The position numbers and the translations under genes were made by a program. From Granulosicoccus sp045110475 (GTDB lineage Bacteria; Pseudomonadota; Gammaproteobacteria; Granulosicoccales; Granulosicoccaceae): 64,000 bases of DNA. How positions within the stretch are numbered: the first letter of the stretch is position 1; each line of letters begins with the position of its first letter. Below the pieces are notes generated by a model. It ran no database searches and was not told the origin of the DNA. It saw only the letters and a program-made list of their open reading frames with translations. The DNA lies in contig JBGCGC010000020.1 in NCBI GenBank assembly GCA_045110475.1, forward strand, positions 43,295 to 107,294, read 5' to 3'. Below, piece by piece: positions 43,459 to 51,019 of the stretch.

Positions 43459-45536
43459 AACCTCCAAAGGCCAAGCGCCTGGCTCACCACAATACCTTGC
43501 ATGGTCATACCTGGACAGACCATTATCACTGGTTACGTGCCGACAACTGGCAAGCGTGTGTCGATGATCCTGCCACGTTACCTGATGACATCAGCTCCTA
43601 TCTGAAAGCAGAGAACGCCTGGTTTGACCACTGTCTGGCAGATACGCAGAACCTGCAGGCCACGCTGGTAAGCGAGATGCGCGGTCGGATTCAGGACGTT
43701 GATCAGTCGCTACCGGATGAACAAGACAAGTGGTGCTATCTGGAGCGTTACGAGCAGGGTGATGAGCATCCCGGCTACTTTCGTTATCCACGTGGCACAA
43801 GCCCTGACGATACCTGCCAACTCCTGATTGACTTTAACCTGGAAGCAGCAGCGCATGAGTACTTTGATCCCGGTGATGTCGAGCATAGCCCGCATCACAC
43901 GCATCTGGCATGGAGTGCTGACACCAAGGGATCAGAACGATACCAGCTACGTATCCGCAACCTTGCAACCGGAGTCGATGAAGATACGATTGAGGATGTC
44001 TATGGTATGACTTGGGGCAGTGCCGACTATCTGTTTTATACCCGTGTTGATGCAGACTATCGTCCCAGCCGCGTGTACAGGCATCGTCTGGGTACTTCCA
44101 GTAAAGACGATGTGTTGGTGTATGAAGAGAACGACAAGCGGTTTTACTGTTCGGTATGGACCAGCCTGTCGGGACATTACGTGTTTATCAGTGCCGACAT
44201 GAATGATCAGAGTGAGGTCTGGTTCGTCAACACCCGCGATATGACAGCGCAGCCTTCGGTTATAGAGCCACGTGCAGACAATATCGAGTATAGCGTTGAG
44301 CATCAGGGGAATCGGTTTCTGATCCTGACGAATGCAGACGACGCCATGGATTTCAAAATCGTCAGTACCCCTTGCACGTCACCAGGCCGCAATCACTGGG
44401 TCGATTACGTCAGGCATCGCCCGGGCATCATGGTGCTCGATCTCTACGCGTACAAGGACTGGGTGATGTGGATGGAACGGGAAAATGCACTACCGCGTAT
44501 CTGCTACTGCCACAACGCAGACTCAGCCAGTGCGGCCAAGGTGCTTGAGTTCGAAGAAGAAGCCTATGCTCTGAGTCTGGAGCCTTTGCTGGAATTTGAC
44601 CAATCCGTCGTACGGGTAAGTTATGAGTCGCCATCGACACCGACCAGGACATACGGGTTTAATATGGCTGACCGCTCCCTTGATTTACTCAAGGAGGAGA
44701 TCCTGCCCAGTGGACACGATAGGAGCAACTATGTTGTGAGACGCTTGTTTGCTACTGCGGAAGACGGTGAGTCAGTGCCCGTCACCTTGATGTATCACAA
44801 GAACACCGCTCTTGATGGTTCAGCTCCTTGCCTGCTAAGCGCCTACGGCGCCTATGGCTCATCACTGCCTGCCGTTTTTTCTGGTAACAGTCTGTCTCTG
44901 GTAGATCGAGGATTTGTTTACGTGCTTGCACACGTTCGCGGTGGGCAGGAAAAAGGCAGAGCGTGGTACGACGCCGCACGTGGTGCTGACAAGCAGAATA
45001 CGTTTGATGATGTCGTGGCAGTTGCCCGTTTTCTGATTGACGGCAAATACTGCGGTGTTGGTAAGATTGTGTTGTCAGGTGGTTCGGCTGGCGGGCTGGT
45101 AGTCGGTGCTGTCATCAATCAATGCCAGGGACTCTGGGCCGGGGCTATCGCCGATGTACCGTTTGTTGATGCCTTGAATACCCTCATCGATGAATCACTG
45201 CCCTTGACGCCAGGGGAATGGACTCAATGGGGTAATCCATTGGCTAGTCGCTCGGCTTTCGATGCGATACGACAATACTCACCGTATGACAACGTACAGG
45301 CTCGCCCCTATCCACCCATGCTGGTGACTGCTGGTGTGTCTGATCCTCGCGTGACGTACTGGGAGCCTGCAAAGTGGGTGGCGCAACACCGACATGTCCG
45401 CTCTGACGAGGCGTTGTTGGTATTCAAGATCAATATGAGTTCCGGACACTTTGGCACATCAGGGCGCTACGCCTCATTGTGTGATGAAGCTATTGAACAG
45501 GCTTTTGCACTGAAAGTTGTCGGGCTCTGCGGCTAG
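43455..45536 (+). CDS. ptrB: Oligopeptidase B (prolyl oligopeptidase family)
   Basis: Serine peptidase S9A of 693 residues. N-terminal part starts HHNTLHGHTWTDHYHWLRADNW and forms the beta-propeller; the catalytic domain has Ser544 (SGGSAGGLVVGAVINQC), Asp630 (TAGVSDPRV) and His665 (SSGHFG), plus HVRGGQEKGRAWYDAAR typical of oligopeptidase B, which cleaves peptides after Arg or Lys. GTG 43455 overlaps the dsrK stop (GTGA), so it is coupled to the dsr genes although no functional link is known. The stop codon lies inside the CTAGTGG end of a repeat element. Confidence 0.9.
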   Translation: MKPPKAKRLAHHNTLHGHTWTDHYHWLRADNWQACVDDPATLPDDISSYLKAENAWFDHCLADTQNLQATLVSEMRGRIQDVDQSLPDEQDKWCYLERYEQGDEHPGYFRYPRGTSPDDTCQLLIDFNLEAAAHEYFDPGDVEHSPHHTHLAWSADTKGSERYQLRIRNLATGVDEDTIEDVYGMTWGSADYLFYTRVDADYRPSRVYRHRLGTSSKDDVLVYEENDKRFYCSVWTSLSGHYVFISADMNDQSEVWFVNTRDMTAQPSVIEPRADNIEYSVEHQGNRFLILTNADDAMDFKIVSTPCTSPGRNHWVDYVRHRPGIMVLDLYAYKDWVMWMERENALPRICYCHNADSASAAKVLEFEEEAYALSLEPLLEFDQSVVRVSYESPSTPTRTYGFNMADRSLDLLKEEILPSGHDRSNYVVRRLFATAEDGESVPVTLMYHKNTALDGSAPCLLSAYGAYGSSLPAVFSGNSLSLVDRGFVYVLAHVRGGQEKGRAWYDAARGADKQNTFDDVVAVARFLIDGKYCGVGKIVLSGGSAGGLVVGAVINQCQGLWAGAIADVPFVDALNTLIDESLPLTPGEWTQWGNPLASRSAFDAIRQYSPYDNVQARPYPPMLVTAGVSDPRVTYWEPAKWVAQHRHVRSDEALLVFKINMSSGHFGTSGRYASLCDEAIEQAFALKVVGLCG

Positions 45537-45618
45537 TGGATACGGGGAGCTTTTCTAACGCCGGGCTGGCGGCGGTGGGGACGAAATGTGTTGACGAATT
45601 ACCTGCGTGGCCCACTAG
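45533..45618. repeat. 86-bp repeat with CTAGTGG ends (copy A)
   Basis: Starts CTAGTGGATACGGGG and ends CGTGGCCCACTAG, so its termini are inverted repeats of about 7-8 bp. Its reverse complement matches the left arm of the 47458-47620 palindrome at about 73 of 79 positions by eye with a single-base gap. It fills the whole gap between the convergent ptrB and Rieske genes and provides the ptrB stop codon. Confidence 0.8.
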
Positions 45619-45621
45619 GCG

Positions 45622-45969
45622 TCACGCGGCGCTGTCTTTCGATTCTGTCGGCGTATGTTGCAGGCAGACCCAGCCATCGATAATCGCCACCGGGTAGGTT
45701 GGCAGATCAGTGTCTGCAGGTTCATCGAGTACCTTGCCGGTACGAACGTCGAATTCGGAGCCATGCAGAGGACAACGCAGGCGATGTTCGCACAACACGC
45801 CTAACGATAATGATATGTCTTCGTGTGTACACAGATCATTGACGGCATACACCGAGTCTTCAACACGACACAACAGGATGGCGTGATCGAGATGTTCAAC
45901 CCGTCTGGTTTTTCCCACTACCAGCTCATCAAGCGGCAAAAGCCTTGTCGACTTTGATGAATTTTTCAT
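45622..45969 (-). CDS. Rieske [2Fe-2S] ferredoxin-like protein
   Basis: Small Rieske protein of 115 residues. Cluster ligands are Cys47 and His49 (CTHEDISLSLG) and Cys66 and His69 (RCPLHGSEFD). It resembles the free ferredoxin components of ring-hydroxylating oxygenases and the NirD subunit of nitrite reductase. No oxygenase or nirB gene is in the window. The gene lies 49 bases downstream of cysG on the same strand, so a role with a siroheme enzyme (sulfite or nitrite reductase) is a reasonable inference. ATG 45969 has GAGGGA 9 bases upstream; the frame extends to 46065 but would overlap cysG. Confidence 0.85.
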   Translation of the reverse strand: MKNSSKSTRLLPLDELVVGKTRRVEHLDHAILLCRVEDSVYAVNDLCTHEDISLSLGVLCEHRLRCPLHGSEFDVRTGKVLDEPADTDLPTYPVAIIDGWVCLQHTPTESKDSAA

Positions 45970-46018
45970 TGACTGTGTTCCCTCATGCGTGAACTTGAAA
46001 ATTGTGCGAGCTACTTCG

Positions 46019-47428
46019 CTATCGTCGGGATTCGAACCATGCCAGCTTGTCACGCAAACTGACAACCTCTCCCACGATGATGAGAGTGGGCGGTTTTATC
46101 TCGACCTTGCTGACGTGGCTGGGCAGACACTTCAGGGTGCCAGTAATCACCTGCTGATTGGCGCGAGTACCTTGAGCAATCAAAGCGATTGGATGTTTTT
46201 CAGGTAGGCCATGTGCTATTAACTGTTCACAGATGACGGGCAAGCCCACCAGACCCATATAAATCACCACCGTTTGATGTGGGCGGACCAGTGCTTGCCA
46301 GTCAAGATTGACCGAGTTGTCTTTCAAGTGTCCTGTGACGAACAGGCAGGCCTGTGCATAGTCCCGGTGCGTCAGGGGGATACCGGCATAACTAGAACAG
46401 CCGGTGGCAGCCGTTATGCCCGGTACCACCTGAAAGTCGACTCCTTCGGCGGCCAGTGTCTCTATTTCTTCACCGCCTCGACCGAACATGAATGGATCGC
46501 CACCTTTCAGTCGCAGTACCCGCTTGCCTTGCTGAGCCAGCTCGGCCAATTGAGCGTTAATGGACGTTTGTGGTACGGCATGAATGTGTCGTTGCTTGCC
46601 AACATATATGCGCTGTGCTGACTTACTGACAAGGGCCATGATGGCATCGGATACCAGCCGGTCATAGAGCACAACATCGCATTGTTGCATGAGTCGTAGC
46701 GCCCGAAAGCTCAACAAATCAGGATCTCCGGGGCCTGCACCAACCAGATACACTTCTCCCTGATGTTTAGGCGTGTCGTGACCCTGTAACGCCGACTCCA
46801 TCTCGATGTTGGCAGTATCGTTACGTCCTTGCAATATGAGCTCACCGACGCGTCCACTGAGCAAGCGCTCCCAAAAGCGGCGCCGTTGTCGCCAGTCGGG
46901 AATATGACGTGCAATGCGTTCCTTGTATCTAATCGCAAGTTTGCCAAGTTCGCTGTAGGTATGGGGTAGAAAAGCATCGATGCGAGCGGTGAGTATTCGT
47001 GCAAGAACCGGCGAGGCTCCCGTACTGGACACAGCTACCAATAGCGGCTTGCGATCAATCAGTGAAGGTACTAGAAAGCTGCTTGCTGAGGGAACGTTGG
47101 CAACATTAACGAAGCAATTGGCTCTGTGGGCACGTTTGGCCGTGTCCTGGTTTTCCTCTGGATCATCACTGGCGGCAAACACGAAGTTGACGCGATCAAA
47201 ATCCGAATCATCGAGTGCGCGAGTAAGGTGGCTATAGCCCTGTTGCAGACAGAGCGCTTCAAGCGATTGGGTAAGCTGACGTGCGACGATACAGACACTG
47301 GCACCGGAGCCTGTCAGCCGTGTGATTTTTCTGGCTGCGATGCTGCCACCACCAACAACCAGAACCCGCCGGTCCCTCAAATCCAGAAAAGCGGGGTAGG
47401 ATTGATCAAAGTGTCTTTTTGAATTCAT
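46019..47428 (-). CDS. cysG: Siroheme synthase (CysG, trifunctional)
   Basis: Full-length CysG of 469 residues making siroheme from uroporphyrinogen III. The N-terminal half is precorrin-2 dehydrogenase/sirohydrochlorin ferrochelatase (VLVVGGGSIAARKITRL, NVANVPSASSFLVPSLI, STGASPVLAR); the C-terminal half is the SAM-dependent uroporphyrinogen methyltransferase (VYLVGAGPGDPDLLS, VLRLKGGDPFMFGRGGEE, VPGITAATGCSSYAGIPLTH). Siroheme serves assimilatory sulfite/nitrite reductases and DsrAB. With the Rieske gene it forms a two-gene unit bracketed by repeat elements. A second sirohydrochlorin chelatase (CbiX) is encoded 5 kb away. Confidence 0.96.
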   Translation of the reverse strand: MNSKRHFDQSYPAFLDLRDRRVLVVGGGSIAARKITRLTGSGASVCIVARQLTQSLEALCLQQGYSHLTRALDDSDFDRVNFVFAASDDPEENQDTAKRAHRANCFVNVANVPSASSFLVPSLIDRKPLLVAVSSTGASPVLARILTARIDAFLPHTYSELGKLAIRYKERIARHIPDWRQRRRFWERLLSGRVGELILQGRNDTANIEMESALQGHDTPKHQGEVYLVGAGPGDPDLLSFRALRLMQQCDVVLYDRLVSDAIMALVSKSAQRIYVGKQRHIHAVPQTSINAQLAELAQQGKRVLRLKGGDPFMFGRGGEEIETLAAEGVDFQVVPGITAATGCSSYAGIPLTHRDYAQACLFVTGHLKDNSVNLDWQALVRPHQTVVIYMGLVGLPVICEQLIAHGLPEKHPIALIAQGTRANQQVITGTLKCLPSHVSKVEIKPPTLIIVGEVVSLRDKLAWFESRR

Positions 47429-47457
47429 TGACTTGCCACTGTTCGGTGTCGTTTACA

Positions 47458-47620
47458 CTAGTGGGCCAAGCGGGTAATTTGTCAACACACTCGTCCCCAC
47501 CGCCGCCAGCCCGGCATTAGAAAAGCTCCCCGTATACCCAATACGCGTCGCTTTTCTGCCTTGTTCTGACGACGGTGGAAACGAAATGTCTGTTACCGAA
47601 TTACCCGCGTGACCCACTAG
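47458..47620. repeat. 163-bp imperfect palindrome with CTAGTGGG ends (copies B and B')
   Basis: Two arms of about 80 bp meet head to head near 47539: the left begins CTAGTGGGCCAAGCGGG, the right ends CCCGCGTGACCCACTAG. The arms match at about three of four positions; the left arm is the better match to copy A at 45533-45618. It could fold into a very long cruciform or RNA hairpin. No open reading frame or transposase lies inside. It sits between divergent cysG and the TrpD2-like gene, where promoters of both would be expected. Confidence 0.8.
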
Positions 47621-47697
47621 TTGCCGCAAACCTGTATTTGGCAGGTTGCTTCTGGTCAAGTCTAAGCCATACCACCGTCACAACACGATCTATTGAT

Positions 47698-48819
47698 ATG
47701 AACCAGTCAGAATTCATGCGCGATGTTGTGCAACGTATTGCAACGGGGCCAACCCTGAGCAAGGATCTGCCACGTGACGATGCCCGGCGTGCCATGCGTA
47801 TTATTCTCGATGGAGAAGCTGACGATGTACAGGCAGCCATTTTCCTCATTGCGCTGCGTATGAAGCGCGAAACAGATGAAGAACTGGCTGGAATTCTGCA
47901 GGCGATCAACAGTGGGGTAAGGCAGGTGCCACTGGCTGTAGATCATCTGGTAAGCATTGTTGATCCCTACGATGGCTATTTGCGAGGCACGCCTGCCGCC
48001 CCTTTTTTGCCTGCCGTGCTCGCTGCTTGTGGGCTGAATGTACTTAGTCATGGCGTGTTATCCATGGGGCCCAAATTTGGTGCCAGTCACGAACAGGTGC
48101 TTTTAGCTGCAGGACTTGCCTTGCCACAGACTCTGGAGAAGGCTGCAACTTGCCTTGAAGCCGCGACATGTGGCTGGGCTTATGTATCACAATCGTTGCT
48201 TGCGCCTGAACTGGCAGGTCTGTCGCAGCTACGCACCCGCATTGTAAAGCGCCCGTGCCTGACGACACTGGAAGTGGCCACCAATGTATTCACGCCAAAA
48301 CTTGGCTCGCACCTTGTCACAGGGTTTGTTCACAAGCCCTATCCCCCGGTGTATGCGAAGTTGGCTGCCGAAGGCGGATTCCACAGCTCTATCATCGTGC
48401 GAGGCGTCGAAGGTGGTGTTGTGCCTTCGCTGACACAGGCATCGCGTTACTTTACGAGTAAGGATGGAGACTCATTAGCGCTTACCGAACTCGATCCGCT
48501 AGCGCTGGGCATTCAGTGCGAGGAGCGAGCGGTGCCACTGCCTGAGCATTTAAAGGGTGACTCTGTTCGCTCAGTCAAAGCGCCCTGCAATCCGTTTGCG
48601 GATGAGTTGTCACGGCACGCTGCCATTGTCGGTCTGGCAGCGCTTGATGGTGAACCTGGCTACACGCGTAACTCCCTGATGTATGCTGCTGCGCTCATTT
48701 TGCATGCTCGCGGTGCAGCAGATTCGCTAAGCAGTGCGGCAGAGCGGGTTTGTGCAGTGCTTGATGACGGATCTGCAAAAGCCAGATTTTTATCCGTGGG
48801 TACCATCAAACCAGGTTAG
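47698..48819 (+). CDS. TrpD2/YbiB-like glycosyltransferase family 3 protein
   Basis: A 373-residue protein with the anthranilate phosphoribosyltransferase fold (N-terminal helical domain FMRDVVQRIATGPTLSKDL with DEELAGILQAI, then the alpha/beta domain with LSHGVLSMGPKFG and ATNVFTPKLGSHLVTGF). The conserved KxG-type anthranilate and PRPP sites of TrpD are altered, matching the TrpD2/YbiB group, which binds nucleic acids and lacks known TrpD activity. No tryptophan genes are nearby. ATG 47698 is chosen; the frame runs back through the palindromic repeat but that part shows no family similarity. The stop is inside a terminator-like repeat. Confidence 0.82.
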   Translation: MNQSEFMRDVVQRIATGPTLSKDLPRDDARRAMRIILDGEADDVQAAIFLIALRMKRETDEELAGILQAINSGVRQVPLAVDHLVSIVDPYDGYLRGTPAAPFLPAVLAACGLNVLSHGVLSMGPKFGASHEQVLLAAGLALPQTLEKAATCLEAATCGWAYVSQSLLAPELAGLSQLRTRIVKRPCLTTLEVATNVFTPKLGSHLVTGFVHKPYPPVYAKLAAEGGFHSSIIVRGVEGGVVPSLTQASRYFTSKDGDSLALTELDPLALGIQCEERAVPLPEHLKGDSVRSVKAPCNPFADELSRHAAIVGLAALDGEPGYTRNSLMYAAALILHARGAADSLSSAAERVCAVLDDGSAKARFLSVGTIKPG

Positions 48820-48853
48820 GAGTCTGCGCCGCCTCCGGCCGCGCAGGCTCCTA
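48817..48853. terminator. Repeat-type hairpin between trpD2-like and psuG
   Basis: TAGGAG-T-CTGCGC (48817-48829) pairs with GCGCAG-G-CTCCTA (48841-48853), a 13-bp stem with one T-G wobble, around the loop CGCCTCCGGCC. The stem begins with the stop codon of the upstream gene. Its reverse strand shares about 25 of 27 bases with 63864-63890, so it also belongs to a dispersed repeat family. Position between convergent genes suggests a bidirectional terminator. Confidence 0.65.
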
Positions 48854-48865
48854 GCTACCATCGCC

Positions 48866-49780
48866 TTACCGTCCTGAGAGTGATATTGCCAGGCGCGCAG
48901 CTAGTGATGCATTATTGGCAATCAGCGCCTGGTTGGTCACAAGGCTTGCACCGTCAGTCAGTTCGACAATGCGTCCCAACAGCCACGGTGTGACAGCCTT
49001 GCTCGATATGCCTTGCTCGTCGGCTTCTGCAACTGCCTTCTCAATGAAACCCTTCATCGTTCCATGAGGTATCTCATGTTCTACGGGAACAGGATTGCCA
49101 ACCAGAATGCCGCCGTTAATATCCAGTGATTGGCGGGCATGGATGAAGCGCGTTATTTCTTCAACCGTGTCCACTCGCAACGGGCTTGTCAGGCCGCTGT
49201 CACGCGACCAGAACGCCGGGAAGTTTGCCTGCCCGAATGTCAGCACCGGGACACCGAGCGTCTCAAGCATCTCGAGCGTTTTGGGAATGTCCAGAATGGC
49301 TTTGGCGCCGGCACAGACAACACAGACAGAGGTTCTGGAAAGCTCCTGAAGATCAGCAGAAATATCGAAGCTAAGTTCTGCACCTTTGTGTACCCCGCCA
49401 ATGCCACCGGTGGCAAATACGCGGATGCCAGCCATTTTCGCGATCATCATGGTTGCGGCTACAGTGGTAGAGCCGTCCACACCGCGTGCGACAGCCATGG
49501 CAAGGTCGGCTCGGGAAAGCTTCATGGCATTGTCGGTTTGAGCAAGCCGTTCAATCGAGGCTTCTGACAAACCGACTGTCGGAATTCCCTCGAGTATGGC
49601 GATGGTGGCAGGCAACGCGCCTTCATCACGAACGGCCTGTTCAACGCGGAGCGCGGTATCACGATTGTCCGGATACGGCATACCATGAGTGATGATGGTG
49701 CTTTCCAGTGCGACCACACCCTGACCGCTTGATAGTGCATTCTGAACGTCAGGACTGATATGAAGAAGAGGAGTGGACAT
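48866..49780 (-). CDS. psuG: Pseudouridine-5'-phosphate glycosidase
   Basis: PsuG-family enzyme of 304 residues that reversibly splits pseudouridine 5'-phosphate to uracil and ribose 5-phosphate using manganese. Seen: VVALESTIITHGMPYP, ATIAILEGIPTVGLS, MAVARGVDGSTTVAATM, FATGGIGGVHKGAE, and the C-terminal GILVGNPVPVEHEIP. Start ATG 49780 is the family N-terminus (preceded by AGGAG-like sequence on the minus strand: none strong). It lies 121 bases downstream of the psuK gene on the same strand; together they degrade pseudouridine from RNA turnover. Confidence 0.94.
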   Translation of the reverse strand: MSTPLLHISPDVQNALSSGQGVVALESTIITHGMPYPDNRDTALRVEQAVRDEGALPATIAILEGIPTVGLSEASIERLAQTDNAMKLSRADLAMAVARGVDGSTTVAATMMIAKMAGIRVFATGGIGGVHKGAELSFDISADLQELSRTSVCVVCAGAKAILDIPKTLEMLETLGVPVLTFGQANFPAFWSRDSGLTSPLRVDTVEEITRFIHARQSLDINGGILVGNPVPVEHEIPHGTMKGFIEKAVAEADEQGISSKAVTPWLLGRIVELTDGASLVTNQALIANNASLAARLAISLSGR

Positions 49781-49901
49781 TGCTACATTGATCGACTGCT
49801 GTTCGCGCCAGTGTAAGGCAATACCTCTGATTTTTTGATAATTTGCAAGACCGGTTACTGACTGACTGATATTTTCCAGCTTTTGGCACCTGCTTTGACG
49901 G

Positions 49902-50846
49902 CTACAAGGGCAGAGGTAATCGTCGACCACTTAAAACGCCGGCAGCGAGTTCAAGACCATAGTCAGTCACCGCCTTGTGCAATGGTTTACCCATAACCCA
50001 TGCGGCAATAGTTGCGCCGGCTAGTGCGTCGCCTGCGCCATTGACGTTGTGCTTGATCTGGATGGGCGGCACCGGTACCCGAGTGACAGTGTTCTTACAC
50101 ATGATAACAAGCGCATCCGCAGCATCGGTTACAACAAAATCCCTGAAACCCGATGTCACCAGAGCCTCGGCCAGCTCATGCAAGGACAGTTGTTCAGCAA
50201 CTGATGGATCTGTCAGCCGATCTGATGCTACAACCAGAGCTTGAGCCTCGCGTCTGTTACAGAACAAAAGATCTATCTTATCGGCCAGTGGCAGCAAACG
50301 TAACGCCTTTGAGGGAGAAACGGCGAGCGCGATAACGGGCACGCATGCGTTTTGGGCGGTTTCTGCCAGTGCCGCAATACAGGCAGGCGAAAGGTTCGCA
50401 TCCAGAACCAGTGTTGTCGTCATCTCAGGTTTGAGTCTGGGCAGTATCGCAGTTGCCTGCAGGCGCTCGGCAAGCTGGACATCGGCAAGCCCCAGGACCA
50501 GTTGCCCTGACTGATCAACAACCACGCTATATCGTCCGGTAGAGCAACCTGTGATGTATTGCGGCTCCAGTAACAGCTCGTCGCTTTGCAGACGATCAAA
50601 CAAGGTCTGTCCGGCATGGTCTTCACCGAGTGCTGCGTGAAATCTGACTGATCCATTTGACGGGTTGCGTGAGAGTATGGTTTGCGCAGCTCTAGCCACG
50701 TTACAACCCACGCCACCGATATAGCGCTTCCACAGGACCGGGTTGGAGGCTGCTGGAATATACCGGCCCTGAACCGTGGCTACCTCGTCCATGTGCATTG
50801 CTCCGACCACTCGCAGCTCGGGATGTTTAAACGGTTTTAGTAGCAT
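49902..50846 (-). CDS. psuK: PfkB-family pseudouridine kinase
   Basis: Ribokinase-like sugar kinase of 314 residues. The substrate side has KRYIGGVGCNVARAAQTIL; the catalytic motif is NVNGAGDALAGATIAA, in which the usual first Asp of DTxGAGD is Asn but the catalytic base (final Asp) is kept. Adjacent psuG makes pseudouridine the likely substrate. The product is pseudouridine 5'-phosphate, cleaved by PsuG. ATG 50846 is preferred to TTG 50873. Confidence 0.88.
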   Translation of the reverse strand: MLLKPFKHPELRVVGAMHMDEVATVQGRYIPAASNPVLWKRYIGGVGCNVARAAQTILSRNPSNGSVRFHAALGEDHAGQTLFDRLQSDELLLEPQYITGCSTGRYSVVVDQSGQLVLGLADVQLAERLQATAILPRLKPEMTTTLVLDANLSPACIAALAETAQNACVPVIALAVSPSKALRLLPLADKIDLLFCNRREAQALVVASDRLTDPSVAEQLSLHELAEALVTSGFRDFVVTDAADALVIMCKNTVTRVPVPPIQIKHNVNGAGDALAGATIAAWVMGKPLHKAVTDYGLELAAGVLSGRRLPLPL

Positions 50847-50933
50847 GTAATGAACACAGGATTTGCGTGGCAACGTGATGACAGTCTAATTCGTTACCGG
50901 GAAATACAGTCAGTTAAAAGACTCTTGCTCAGT

Positions 50934-50952
50934 AACGTCATTTCCTGACGTT
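50934..50952 (+). promoter_or_regulatory. Inverted repeat upstream of dmdA
   Basis: Perfect 7-bp inverted repeat AACGTCA-TTTCC-TGACGTT in the divergent gap between psuK and dmdA. It could be an operator for a dimeric regulator or a leader hairpin. An outer CGTTAC/GTAACG pair (50891-50896 and 50932-50937) partly overlaps it, so alternative structures are possible. Confidence 0.45.
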
Positions 50953-51019
50953 TCTGGGAAAGCCGATGCATCCTTCGTTTGCGTATCATCCGCGACTCAC
51001 CGGAGCAGACAGCACCAGC

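Noticed and set aside
47575..47697. Longer N-terminus for the TrpD2-like protein
   Set aside because: The extra codons read through the palindromic repeat and show no family similarity; ATG 47698 gives the normal start.
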